DNA from: Lutraria lutraria
Lineage: Eukaryota; Mollusca; Bivalvia; Venerida; Mactridae
Assembly: GCA_964023205.1 (NCBI GenBank)
Contig: OZ026847.1
Coordinates: 4,152,819-4,216,818 of the forward strand
DNA: 64,000 nt
Direction of reading: 5' to 3'
Each line of letters begins with the position of its first letter. Position 1 is the first letter of the stretch. Position numbers and translations under genes: made by a program. The notes below the pieces were generated by a model. That model had not been told where the DNA came from. It saw only the letters and a list, made by a program, of their open reading frames with translations, and did no database searches. Shown here piece after piece: positions 61,601 through 64,000 of the stretch.

Positions 61601-63649
61601 TTCGTATGGGATCCTCACAATCCAGCGCTTTCAGTCCGGCGGCGGGTAACAGCGCTGATCCAGCACATATGTATTCACAGGCTGATATACAGCGACTACA
61701 GAATGGGTTAATACCAGCATACCCACCTGGACTGCTGATGCGTGAACCTCATTTGATCCCTGGACATGGTCCTTATATGATACCTCCTGGACATCTAGCA
61801 TACATGGCTCACACCCAGCAAATTGAGCATCAACATCTTGTTGATGGTAGACCTCCATCCCGTGGCGCTAGTCGTCCGCCATCCAACCAGCCAACACACA
61901 CAGTATCACCCACACAGCAGACTCCAACGGATAACCGCAGTCAAACTCGTAGCCAGACACAACCTATGGGACCTCCATCAAGAGATGCTCATCCAGGGGA
62001 TGGCAGTCTGCTCAGTTTATTACAGGTAACATTTCTGCTTTTAAAATCCTTAATGTTTCAGTCGTCAAACTTTACAAAGTATCATTAATTCTGGTCAAGT
62101 TTGGGTATTTTAGTGTAATTATGTTTATATTACAGTATATACAATCATGTAATAGAAATGAATTTATTTGCATGTATTACCTTTAAGTTGGATTCATATT
62201 TTTCTCTTAAACTGTTATCTGACAAGTTCGCATTCATGTCTGTATATTTCTACTTACCTCAAGAAAGATTGAACTCAACATGTACACTTTATTTATGCTG
62301 TAACACTGTGAAAATTACAGAGATATCCTGTGATGTGGCAAGGTGTGCTTGGATTGAAAAACGATCAATGTGTTGTACAGATGCATTTTATCTCTGGTAA
62401 CCAACCACTCGTGAAGATGTCACTGCCCCAACAAGCAGCTGATGGCACAGTTCAACCTCTTAGAATTGCTCAGCGTATGAGGCTGGAACAAACTCAACTT
62501 GAGGGTGTGGCTAAACGAATGCAGGTATGTAGAGTGTTTAGTATATACTTGTATTAGGTGGAAATTAGTGGCCACTGTTGAAAGTGATATCCTTTTTTGT
62601 AGTAAAAAGATCTATGTATGTTTTTTATGCGATGAATTTACTTGTAAATTCTTTTTATATAGCGATCATGCAGACTGAATTTTTAATGGACTTATTTTTA
62701 TTATATAAAAGAATGGAAACGTCTCTAATAGATACTGTAAATTTAGTTTTCTAAATTTTAAGATGTGTATCATTGTTTAACCTTATTCAATTGAACTATT
62801 ATAGATGGAGAAGGATTATTGTATGATGCTAGCTTTGCCATGTGGACGAGACCATACTGACATATATCAGCAAACCAGAGCTATGTCGACGGGTTTTATT
62901 CAGTATTTGCAACAGAAGCAAGCGGCTGGTATCGTGAACGTGGCTGATCCTGGTTCCCAGCAGGTTTGTGAAGATGTTATTTTCATAATGCCGTGACAAT
63001 ACTTTTACAATTTATTGTTTCGCTTTATCCATTAATGAAACTTGATAAGTTGAGAACTTTCTTTTTGGTAATTTTGGTAACATTCAGACTTTTATCTAGG
63101 ACAAGTTTATTTGTACTCTCAGCACATATACACTAAGTGACTTGAGGTTTAATAAATAAACAATAAAGACAATGACTATATAATGAACCAGGTTGTTGGA
63201 AAAGTTAGTAAGGATGATTAAGTATTAACCATTTATAAACATTAATAGATAAAAAGTGAATATAAAAAATCTTTGTACAAGTTACTACAAATATGGTTAT
63301 TATCAACAACTATGTGAGGTAATCGTTAGTATTTCAGCTTAGTGGTTCAGAAGAAATTGCATAGGAAATGTTACGATACTTATTTGTTAATTTATTAACA
63401 GTGTCTGATACTATTTTCGCATGATACATGTTACTGATTCTTGTTTATATGCAAAACATTGTGTGTAGTTGTTCAATACATAAATCTCTTATACATGTTT
63501 TGTTTTTGTCGTTACAGCCTGCATATGTTGTTCATATCTTCCCACCTTGTGACTTCTCACAGAATACATTGTCTCGGCTTGGATTTGATCTGTTGTATCA
63601 AGTAAAGGACTTGGCTCATCTTATTGTGATCATTGCAACAGTTGGTTAG
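7589..63649 (+). CDS. spen: Split ends / SPEN (SHARP, MINT) transcriptional co-regulator, 20 coding exons
   Basis: Joining 20 exons gives an open frame of 4,747 codons plus TAG, and every intron is GT-AG. The protein begins with MVRETR followed by an RRM, as vertebrate SPEN does. Four RRMs lie at about residues 7-85, 277-353, 378-450 and 457-528. An RG-rich box follows at 586-603, then a very long low-complexity middle, a Gln-rich coiled coil at about 3790-3910, and a SPOC domain at 4584-4747 that ends at the stop, as in the family. Known family role: a nuclear scaffold that binds RNA through its RRMs and recruits SMRT/NCoR-type co-repressors through SPOC; it acts in Notch, nuclear-receptor and RNA-directed silencing. 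At 4,747 aa it is longer than human SPEN (about 3,660 aa) and shorter than Drosophila Spen (about 5,500 aa). The start at 7589 has G at -3. The ATG at 7595 gives the exact conserved N-terminus and is a real alternative. The domain order sets this apart from the smaller RBM15 paralogues. Exon limits come from reading, without transcripts. Confidence 0.96.
8856..9070. repeat. Diverged direct repeat in intron 1
   Basis: A block like ATCTAAGCTGGACATATTTT followed by CCTCTTGATGGACAT (about 8862-8897) recurs as ATCTTAGCTGGACTGTATTC followed by TCCTCCGTTGATGGAT (about 9027-9063). The copies start about 165 bp apart, so this may be two old units of a tandem core. Confidence 0.45.
9732..9811. repeat. 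Short pogo-like element or solo end
   Basis: After TA it reads CATTGCAACCTCTCCGAAGC. This matches the left end of the element at 40431 (CAATGCAACCTCTATAAAGC). A CATTG also ends the stretch near 9811, but the inverted match is poor. Confidence 0.35.
11315..11668. mobile_element. MITE with TTAA flanks and perfect inverted ends
   Basis: AGGGGCATACCCTACAACT after TTAA (11315-11318) is the exact reverse complement of AGTTGTAGGGTATGCCCCT before TTAA (11665-11668). The element is about 350 bp with 19-bp perfect terminal inverted repeats and no coding capacity. TTAA target duplication is the signature of the piggyBac superfamily, although the AGGGG end is unlike classical CCC-starting piggyBac ends. 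Confidence 0.75.
13858..14560. repeat. Minisatellite, 40-bp unit, about 16 copies
   Basis: The unit contains TATGGTGTAAGGTGCATGTA then TACATTCAGACACAGACA. GTGTAAGGTG repeats at 13951, 13991 and 14031 with an exact 40-bp step. Later copies gain four or five bases (TTTA insertions near 14230-14340). The right edge decays into shorter, mutated units. It lies in intron 1. Confidence 0.92.
18588..18597 (+). repeat. Poly-G run (10 nt)
   Basis: Ten G in a row in an AT-rich intron. A second run of 11 G is at 26544-26554. Confidence 0.85.
19540..19821 (+). CDS. spen: spen coding exon 2: rest of RRM1 and proline-rich linker
   Basis: Encodes residues 30-124. It follows TTCTTTCAG and ends at GTAAGT. 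It finishes RRM1, with the RNP1-like strand SLTATVAFTDIKSA followed by NAHKAEKTIG; vertebrate SPEN has FVDFVDIKSAQKAH at this point. An acidic insert (GSDSDEKEEG, about residues 44-53) lengthens the beta2-beta3 loop. After the RRM comes a flexible stretch with the proline run PRPPPPAPYP near residue 115. Confidence 0.95.
21494..21638. mobile_element. hAT-like MITE
   Basis: CAGGGCTGGACAAAT (21495-21509) and its exact inverse ATTTGTCCAGCCCTG (21624-21638) are 15-bp terminal inverted repeats. CAGGG ends are typical of hAT elements. The flanks TGTATGTA and TGTATGTG match at 7 of 8 positions, as expected for an 8-bp target duplication, if the element starts at 21494. At about 145 bp it has no coding capacity. 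Confidence 0.75.
23196..23390. mobile_element. pogo/Tigger-like MITE
   Basis: The left end CACTGTAGAACCTAGATATT and the right end (inverse TCAGTAGAACCTTAGATTAC) are imperfect inverted repeats. AACCT plus AGAT/TCCGA-type ends recall pogo/Tigger termini. About 195 bp, non-coding; the short open frame inside is a chance one. Confidence 0.5.
23401..23605 (+). repeat. Bivalve-type interspersed repeat
   Basis: It starts GCCCCCGTATCGATAGATCA then GGGGCATATTGTTTTTGG. It ends GGGGGCATTGTGTTTTTGAA then ACACATCTTGTT. I recall this pair of end blocks from a very common repeat in bivalve genomes. Inner GTTTGTCTATTT copies form a short tandem array. Orientation as listed is the usual one. Confidence 0.55.
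24760..24805. promoter_or_regulatory. Cluster of three CCAAT boxes in intron 2
   Basis: ATTGG (inverse CCAAT) occurs at 24760, 24790 and 24801; the first two are GATTGGCT and GATTGGTC. Such clusters are NF-Y-type promoter signals. No TATA box or downstream exon was found, so an alternative spen promoter here is only a possibility. Confidence 0.25.
25262..25447 (-). other. Unassigned minus-strand open frame, 61 codons, no ATG at its start
   Basis: On the minus strand the frame from 25447 to a stop at 25262 reads LEGEINRTDIGCYGNRFEIL, then SEAEPDNGHGNGFSTDVVGS and a hydrophobic stretch ending TETEQEQL. A CTAACTAG acceptor-like site sits at its start. The composition looks coding-like and NRFEIL recalls segments of retroelement ORF1/gag-like proteins. 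It could equally be chance. No flanking homology is seen. Confidence 0.25.
25970..26045 (+). repeat. Solo pogo/Tigger-like terminus
   Basis: After TA it reads CAGTGAAACCCTAGATAATT, then GGAATTCC-type repeats. This resembles a Tigger-type end (CAGT..AACC..GATAATT). No matching right end was found. Confidence 0.4.
26544..26554 (+). repeat. Poly-G run (11 nt) after a T run
   Basis: Eleven G directly follow eight T. Prone to length change and sequencing error. Confidence 0.85.
27615..27700 (+). repeat. Solo end of an interspersed repeat (CAGTCAAACCT family)
   Basis: It reads TACAGTCAAACCTATGTTAT and then CCACCTCCGAATAAAGGCCA. It is clearly related to the element at 45934-46110, which has the same CCACCTCC-AATAAAGGCCA block. 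No right end was found. Confidence 0.55.
35659..35796 (+). CDS. spen: spen coding exon 3: acidic and Tyr/Pro-rich linker
   Basis: Encodes residues 124-170. It lies between AATTTTAG and GTAAGC, in frame with exons 2 and 4. The peptide starts FEEEADGFDVYYGPTPTY and is rich in Tyr, Pro, Ser and Arg. No domain is recognised. It sits in the linker between RRM1 and RRM2, which is also Tyr/Pro/Arg-rich in vertebrate SPEN. It is the first exon after the 15.8-kb intron 2. Confidence 0.92.
35797..36210 (+). other. spen: spen intron 3 (414 bp)
   Basis: GTAAGC to TTTCAG. No element or coding sequence seen. Confidence 0.85.
36211..36438 (+). CDS. spen: spen coding exon 4: Ser/Arg-rich linker
   Basis: Encodes residues 170-246, between GATATTTCAG and GTGTGT. 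The frame gives GRGAKWAPGTSRQFSDSS, then a basic Lys segment (SKKKTQKSADRSRSRS), then a Ser/Arg/Asp run (SSRSSSSDSDSGSQ). This RS-like stretch before RRM2 has a close counterpart in vertebrate SPEN (SRSRSSSSDS). The basic run may act as a nuclear localisation signal; that is inference. Confidence 0.93.
36439..37229 (+). other. spen: spen intron 4 (791 bp)
   Basis: GTGTGT to TTGTAG. AT-rich; no element or coding sequence seen. Confidence 0.85.
37230..37357 (+). CDS. spen: spen coding exon 5: linker end and first strand of RRM2
   Basis: Encodes residues 246-289, between CTTCTTGTAG and GTACGT. It ends the serine-rich run (SSSKERPKAKSETHESE), passes through an acidic stretch, and enters RRM2 with LGVLIRRLPLRSS. 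The matching vertebrate segment is FGIKVQNLPVRST, so the exon break falls just after the first beta strand of RRM2. GVLIRRLPL stands at the RNP2 position. Confidence 0.93.
40431..40780. mobile_element. TA-flanked MITE interrupted by a second MITE
   Basis: The outer left end CAATGCAACCTCTATAAAG follows TA. The outer right end, inverted, reads CAGTGCCACCTCTCCAGAG and is followed by TA. A separate CAGGG-ended element (40524-40679) lies inside. The order of insertion is therefore outer first, inner second. The TA flanks suggest the Tc1/mariner-pogo group. Confidence 0.55.
40524..40679. mobile_element. hAT-like MITE nested in another element
   Basis: The left end CAGGGTTCTCAATAAG and the inverted right end CAGGATTCTCAACAAC match at 13 of 16 positions. 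The flanks are AT-rich (TAAATTAA and AATTAATA), compatible with but not proving an 8-bp duplication. About 156 bp. Confidence 0.55.
43105..43216 (+). CDS. spen: spen coding exon 6: core of RRM2
   Basis: Encodes residues 289-326, between TATTTTCAG and GTAAGT. It reads DTSLRDGLFHEYKKYGKITA and on to the RNP1-like strand RYAIISFKQ. Vertebrate SPEN has the nearly identical DTSLKDGLFHEFKKFGKVTS, the clearest single-exon proof of orthology in the N-terminal half. RRM2 has a degenerate RNP1 (AIISFK) compared with classical RRMs. Confidence 0.95.
43217..43561 (+). other. spen: spen intron 6 (345 bp)
   Basis: GTAAGT to TTACAG. Nothing else seen. Confidence 0.85.
43562..43650 (+). CDS. spen: spen coding exon 7: end of RRM2
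   Basis: Encodes residues 326-356, between CATATTTACAG and GTAAGT. It reads AEDAHKALEASREKRFFGSQ followed by IIVEQHEGL, the last helix and strand of RRM2. Vertebrate SPEN has KALTASKGKLFFGMQIEV at the same place. The first base completes a Gln codon begun in exon 6. Confidence 0.95.
43651..44818 (+). other. spen: spen intron 7 (1.2 kb)
   Basis: GTAAGT to TTTCAG. The last 42 bases (44777-44818) would be in-frame coding sequence if the upstream acceptor at 44775-44776 is used. Nothing else seen. Confidence 0.85.
44819..44967 (+). CDS. spen: spen coding exon 8: linker and first half of RRM3
   Basis: Encodes residues 356-405. It follows TTTGTTTCAG and ends at GTGAGT. An acidic linker (EDCEFLTPEAQLDEHSP) leads into KATRTLFLGNLDKEISIEEL; LFLGNL is RNP2. 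Vertebrate SPEN has KATRTLFIGNLEK. A second acceptor (ACTTCCAG ending at 44776) would extend this exon by 42 nt in frame. I chose the shorter form because its pyrimidine tract is longer and it fits the family linker. Confidence 0.94.
45113..45238 (+). CDS. spen: spen coding exon 9: second half of RRM3
   Basis: Encodes residues 406-447, exactly 42 codons with phase 0 at both ends. It lies between TGTATTTTAG and GTACAT. It reads DVDVKRQGAVTAYAFIQFTD, where AYAFIQFTD is RNP1, and ends ALKDLDGSTWGATKLK. Vertebrate SPEN has DIDIKKVNGVPQYAFLQY. Being in phase, it could be skipped without a frameshift, but that would destroy RRM3. Confidence 0.95.
45239..47225 (+). other. spen: spen intron 9 (2.0 kb)
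   Basis: GTACAT to TTATAG. It contains a pogo-like MITE with degenerate inverted ends at 45934-46110. The rest is AT-rich with no coding signal. Confidence 0.85.
45934..46110. mobile_element. MITE with degenerate inverted ends
   Basis: The left end CAGTCAAGCCTGTGTTAGCA and the inverted right end CAGACAAACCTGTGAACAAT match imperfectly. Inside, the block CCTCCAAATAAAGGCCAC occurs twice (about 45959 and 46032). Related to the solo copy at 27615. A TA precedes it. Confidence 0.55.
47226..47453 (+). CDS. spen: spen coding exon 10: end of RRM3 and most of RRM4
   Basis: Encodes residues 448-523 (76 codons, phase 0), between TTTATAG and GTAAGT. It starts VGFGKSMATPVVWLGNLAET: VGFGKS closes RRM3 and VVWLGNL is RNP2 of RRM4. 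RNP1 is KGLVFFMNV. Vertebrate SPEN has LGFGKSMPTNCVWLDGL. The six residues between RRM3 and RRM4 are almost unchanged, which fits the known packing of RRM3 and RRM4 as one RNA-binding platform. Confidence 0.95.
47726..47862 (+). CDS. spen: spen coding exon 11: last strand of RRM4 and C-terminal extension
   Basis: Encodes residues 524-569, between TTTTTTCCAG and GTAAGA. It reads IDYASRDCQEAFFKKMEQSG, then LRPGERPDARWMQKQMADNP. Vertebrate SPEN has VDFANRESQLAFYHCMEKSG in the same place, so the helical extension after RRM4 is conserved. The rest resembles no domain I know. Confidence 0.94.
48076..48228 (+). CDS. spen: spen coding exon 12: RG-rich box
   Basis: Encodes residues 569-620, between GTATTACAG and GTAAGT. 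After FDPNTFNKRGAFNQFG it carries RARGRFQRGRGFFRGRGG (residues 586-603), an Arg-Gly-rich box with aromatic residues. Such boxes usually bind RNA and are targets of arginine methylation. I do not recall an equivalent in human SPEN at this place. It ends SFEGAYPSEEFPVRRK. Confidence 0.92.
48229..48957 (+). other. spen: spen intron 12 (729 bp)
   Basis: GTAAGT to TTGCAG. It contains a fold-back repeat at 48680-48745 about 210 bp before the giant exon. Confidence 0.85.
48680..48745. repeat. Fold-back repeat in intron 12
   Basis: CCATGTTTAGGACGCA (48680-48695) and TGCGTCCTATACATGG (48730-48745) pair at 15 of 16 positions around a 34-nt loop. The GGTGCGTCC / GGACGCAC core recalls a widespread MITE end in invertebrate genomes. 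It may be a whole tiny element or a relic. Confidence 0.65.
48958..59335 (+). CDS. spen: spen coding exon 13: giant exon, disordered central region
   Basis: 10,378 nt encoding residues 620-4079, between TATTTGCAG and GTAAGA; human SPEN also has one giant central exon. Order of contents: Tyr/Arg/Ser-rich start (to about 850); acidic Ser-rich and Pro/Ser parts; a possible conserved island SSIFDQDSKRLGQ (1418-1430); a SUMO-type cluster (1723-1745); a Lys/Glu/Asp/Ser-rich tract (about 1765-2258); an island with less biased composition (2262-2335); alternating acidic Ser-Asp and Lys clusters (to about 2900), including YSTDSEEEEM and YTSSEDSDSEEE; an AVESILLDGIPG segment near 3080; an AT-hook-like KPKRGRKPK (3315-3323); five KSP motifs (3573-3596); a Gln/Lys/Glu coiled coil (about 3790-3910); and a PGLPPGQQ duplication followed by Pro/Gln-rich sequence. 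Most of it should be unstructured. Its last codon is phase 0. Without splicing at 59336 the frame runs 21 codons into the intron and stops. Confidence 0.96.
59562..60011 (+). CDS. spen: spen coding exon 14: Gln/Pro/Gly-rich region
   Basis: Encodes residues 4080-4229 (150 codons, phase 0), between TATCTTTACAG and GTATTT. It starts HPPTSQGPVGTSPHGKD, has a Gln run (AMQAQQQQQQG, partly CAG/CAA), then Pro/Gly-rich sequence and Ser-Pro sites (VSPHPPTKSPT, APSPAVAK). No folded domain is visible. The donor GTATTT is weak, so this junction is the least certain near the 3' end. Confidence 0.88.
60012..60457 (+). other. spen: spen intron 14 (446 bp)
   Basis: GTATTT (weak donor) to TTTCAG. No element seen. 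Confidence 0.8.
60458..60596 (+). CDS. spen: spen coding exon 15: Ser/Pro/Arg-rich linker
   Basis: Encodes residues 4230-4276, between TTGTTTCAG and GTAAGT. It reads TAERQGSNGAKWTSPSGPSP, then ProArg-rich sequence to SRAEIW. The frame gives phase 1 at the end, which exon 16 completes (Ser). Exons 15 and 16 are 139 and 170 nt, so skipping one shifts the frame but skipping both keeps it. Confidence 0.9.
60858..61027 (+). CDS. spen: spen coding exon 16: Pro/Gln/Ala-rich linker
   Basis: Encodes residues 4276-4332, between TTTTACAG and GTTAGT. The peptide runs SGVNAQPGPANVSMTPAPRP, then HQQPPSAHQQQPD and a charged end (ERNTKEKFLHQQ) that leads into the helix of exon 17. No domain is recognised. 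Confidence 0.9.
61273..62025 (+). CDS. spen: spen coding exon 17: charged helix and Pro-rich region before SPOC
   Basis: Encodes residues 4333-4583 (251 codons, phase 0), between TGTTATAG and GTAACA. It opens with a long Gln/Arg/Glu helix (HEQHFQELQRQRQQEMQRQL, continuing to about 4378), a likely coiled coil. The rest is Pro/Ser/His/Met-rich with a PGLLMREPHLIPGHGPYMIP segment and many Gln/Thr/Ser residues. It ends GDGSLLSLLQ. Vertebrate SPEN has VDMVQLLKK just before the SPOC core, so SLLSLLQ probably forms the first helix of SPOC. Confidence 0.94.
62321..62524 (+). CDS. spen: spen coding exon 18: SPOC domain, first part
   Basis: Encodes residues 4584-4651, between AAAATTACAG and GTATGT. 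It reads RYPVMWQGVLGLKNDQCVVQ and later LRIAQRMRLEQTQLEGVAKR. The basic-patch residues used by human SPEN to bind phosphorylated SMRT/NCoR tails are kept: Lys4596 (human Lys3516), Arg4631, Arg4635 and Arg4637 (human Arg3548, 3552, 3554). Numbers for the human protein are from memory. Confidence 0.97.
62805..62963 (+). CDS. spen: spen coding exon 19: SPOC domain, middle part
   Basis: Encodes residues 4652-4704 (53 codons, phase 0), between CTATTATAG and GTTTGT. It contains DYCMMLALPCGRD and FIQYLQQKQAAGIVNV. Tyr4685 and Lys4689 match the human Tyr3602 and Lys3606 that complete the co-repressor pocket. LALPCGRD and QAAGI are SPOC family signatures. Confidence 0.97.
62964..63517 (+). other. spen: spen intron 19 (554 bp)
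   Basis: GTTTGT to TTACAG. It lies inside the SPOC coding region. No element seen. Confidence 0.85.
63518..63649 (+). CDS. spen: spen coding exon 20: SPOC domain end and stop
   Basis: Encodes residues 4705-4747 and a TAG stop at 63647-63649, after TCGTTACAG. It reads PAYVVHIFPPCDFSQNTLSR and ends LIVIIATVG. Vertebrate SPEN has PAYVLQIFPPCEFSESHLSR and also ends a few residues after the last beta strand, so this is the natural C-terminus and the protein is not truncated. Confidence 0.97.
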   Translation, partial: PAYVVHIFPPCDFSQNTLSRLGFDLLYQVKDLAHLIVIIATVG

Positions 63650-64000
63650 AAGACTGGATTATGTCATTGTGAACTACTTCCTGGTTATAGGGCATTATTT
63701 AGTGTTAGTGTTTGTGATGCCTCGTATTAGGGGTCATCACCCTAGAATAGATATTGTTCGGAATTATAGCATTTAGTGTGTAAATGTGACGTGTTGAACA
63801 CAATATTGGATATATCCTGATCGTGACTTTTATATATATATATCTATATATATATATATATATCTATATAAACTGGATTTTACTCGCCTTCACAAATTGA
63901 AGGTACATTTCCTGATAGTGACTTGAACTCCCGGAGTTTTCAATGGAAATATGTGCACGAAGAACGCTTATGACTTGGATATGTGTCGTAGATTTCTAGA
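63650..64000 (+). other. spen: Start of spen 3'UTR (runs past the window)
   Basis: Non-coding sequence after the stop. There is no AATAAA or ATTAAA before the window ends, so the polyadenylation site should lie beyond 64000. The only notable structure is a TA-rich simple repeat at 63831-63871. Confidence 0.75.
63831..63871. repeat. (TA)n microsatellite with CTA interruptions
   Basis: About 41 bp of alternating T and A, broken twice by TCTA. It lies in the 3'UTR of spen. It should be length-variable between individuals and could form a cruciform or an RNA hairpin. Confidence 0.9.

Overview
This is a eukaryotic, AT-rich genomic window with long introns and many short transposon relics. It most likely comes from a lophotrochozoan, probably a bivalve mollusc. 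That call rests on remembered families of bivalve-type repeats (GGTCA-rich tandem cores, and an element that starts with GCCCCCGTAT and ends with CACATCTTGTT) and on codon and intron style. I cannot name the species.

The window holds one protein-coding gene, apparently complete. It is a plus-strand orthologue of split ends (spen; SPEN/SHARP/MINT in vertebrates). I could place all 20 coding exons, from the start codon at 7589 to the stop at 63647-63649. All 19 introns are GT-AG, and the joined frame stays open for 14,244 nt (4,747 aa). The protein has four N-terminal RRMs (exons 1-2, 5-7, 8-10 and 10-11), an RG-rich box (exon 12), a disordered Lys/Ser/Glu-rich middle carried almost wholly by one 10.4-kb exon (exon 13), Gln-rich coiled-coil and Pro/Gln-rich segments (exons 13-17), and a C-terminal SPOC domain (exons 18-20). 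In this family the RRMs bind RNA and the SPOC domain binds co-repressors such as SMRT/NCoR, so the protein links RNA or chromatin targets to transcriptional silencing in the nucleus.

Layout. 1-3300: repeat-rich intergenic DNA with three tandem-core elements. 3300-7430: AT-rich intergenic DNA with one strong hairpin and no gene I can support. 7431-7588: candidate promoter (TATA, CACGTG palindrome, CRE) and 5'UTR with short upstream ORFs. 7589-35658: exon 1, an 11.9-kb intron, exon 2 and a 15.8-kb intron; the introns carry a 40-bp minisatellite and several MITE-like elements. 35659-48957: exons 3-12. 48958-59335: the giant exon. 59562-63649: exons 14-20 with short introns. 63650-64000: start of the 3'UTR; no AATAAA is visible before the window ends.

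I found no CRISPR array, no confident RNA gene, no second gene and no clear undescribed system. The items most worth checking are an in-frame alternative 3' splice site in the RRM2-RRM3 linker, an RG box after RRM4, a SUMO-motif cluster, two ordered islands in the giant exon, a compact promoter, a nested MITE pair, a TTAA-flanked MITE, and tandem arrays rich in nuclear-receptor-like half-sites.
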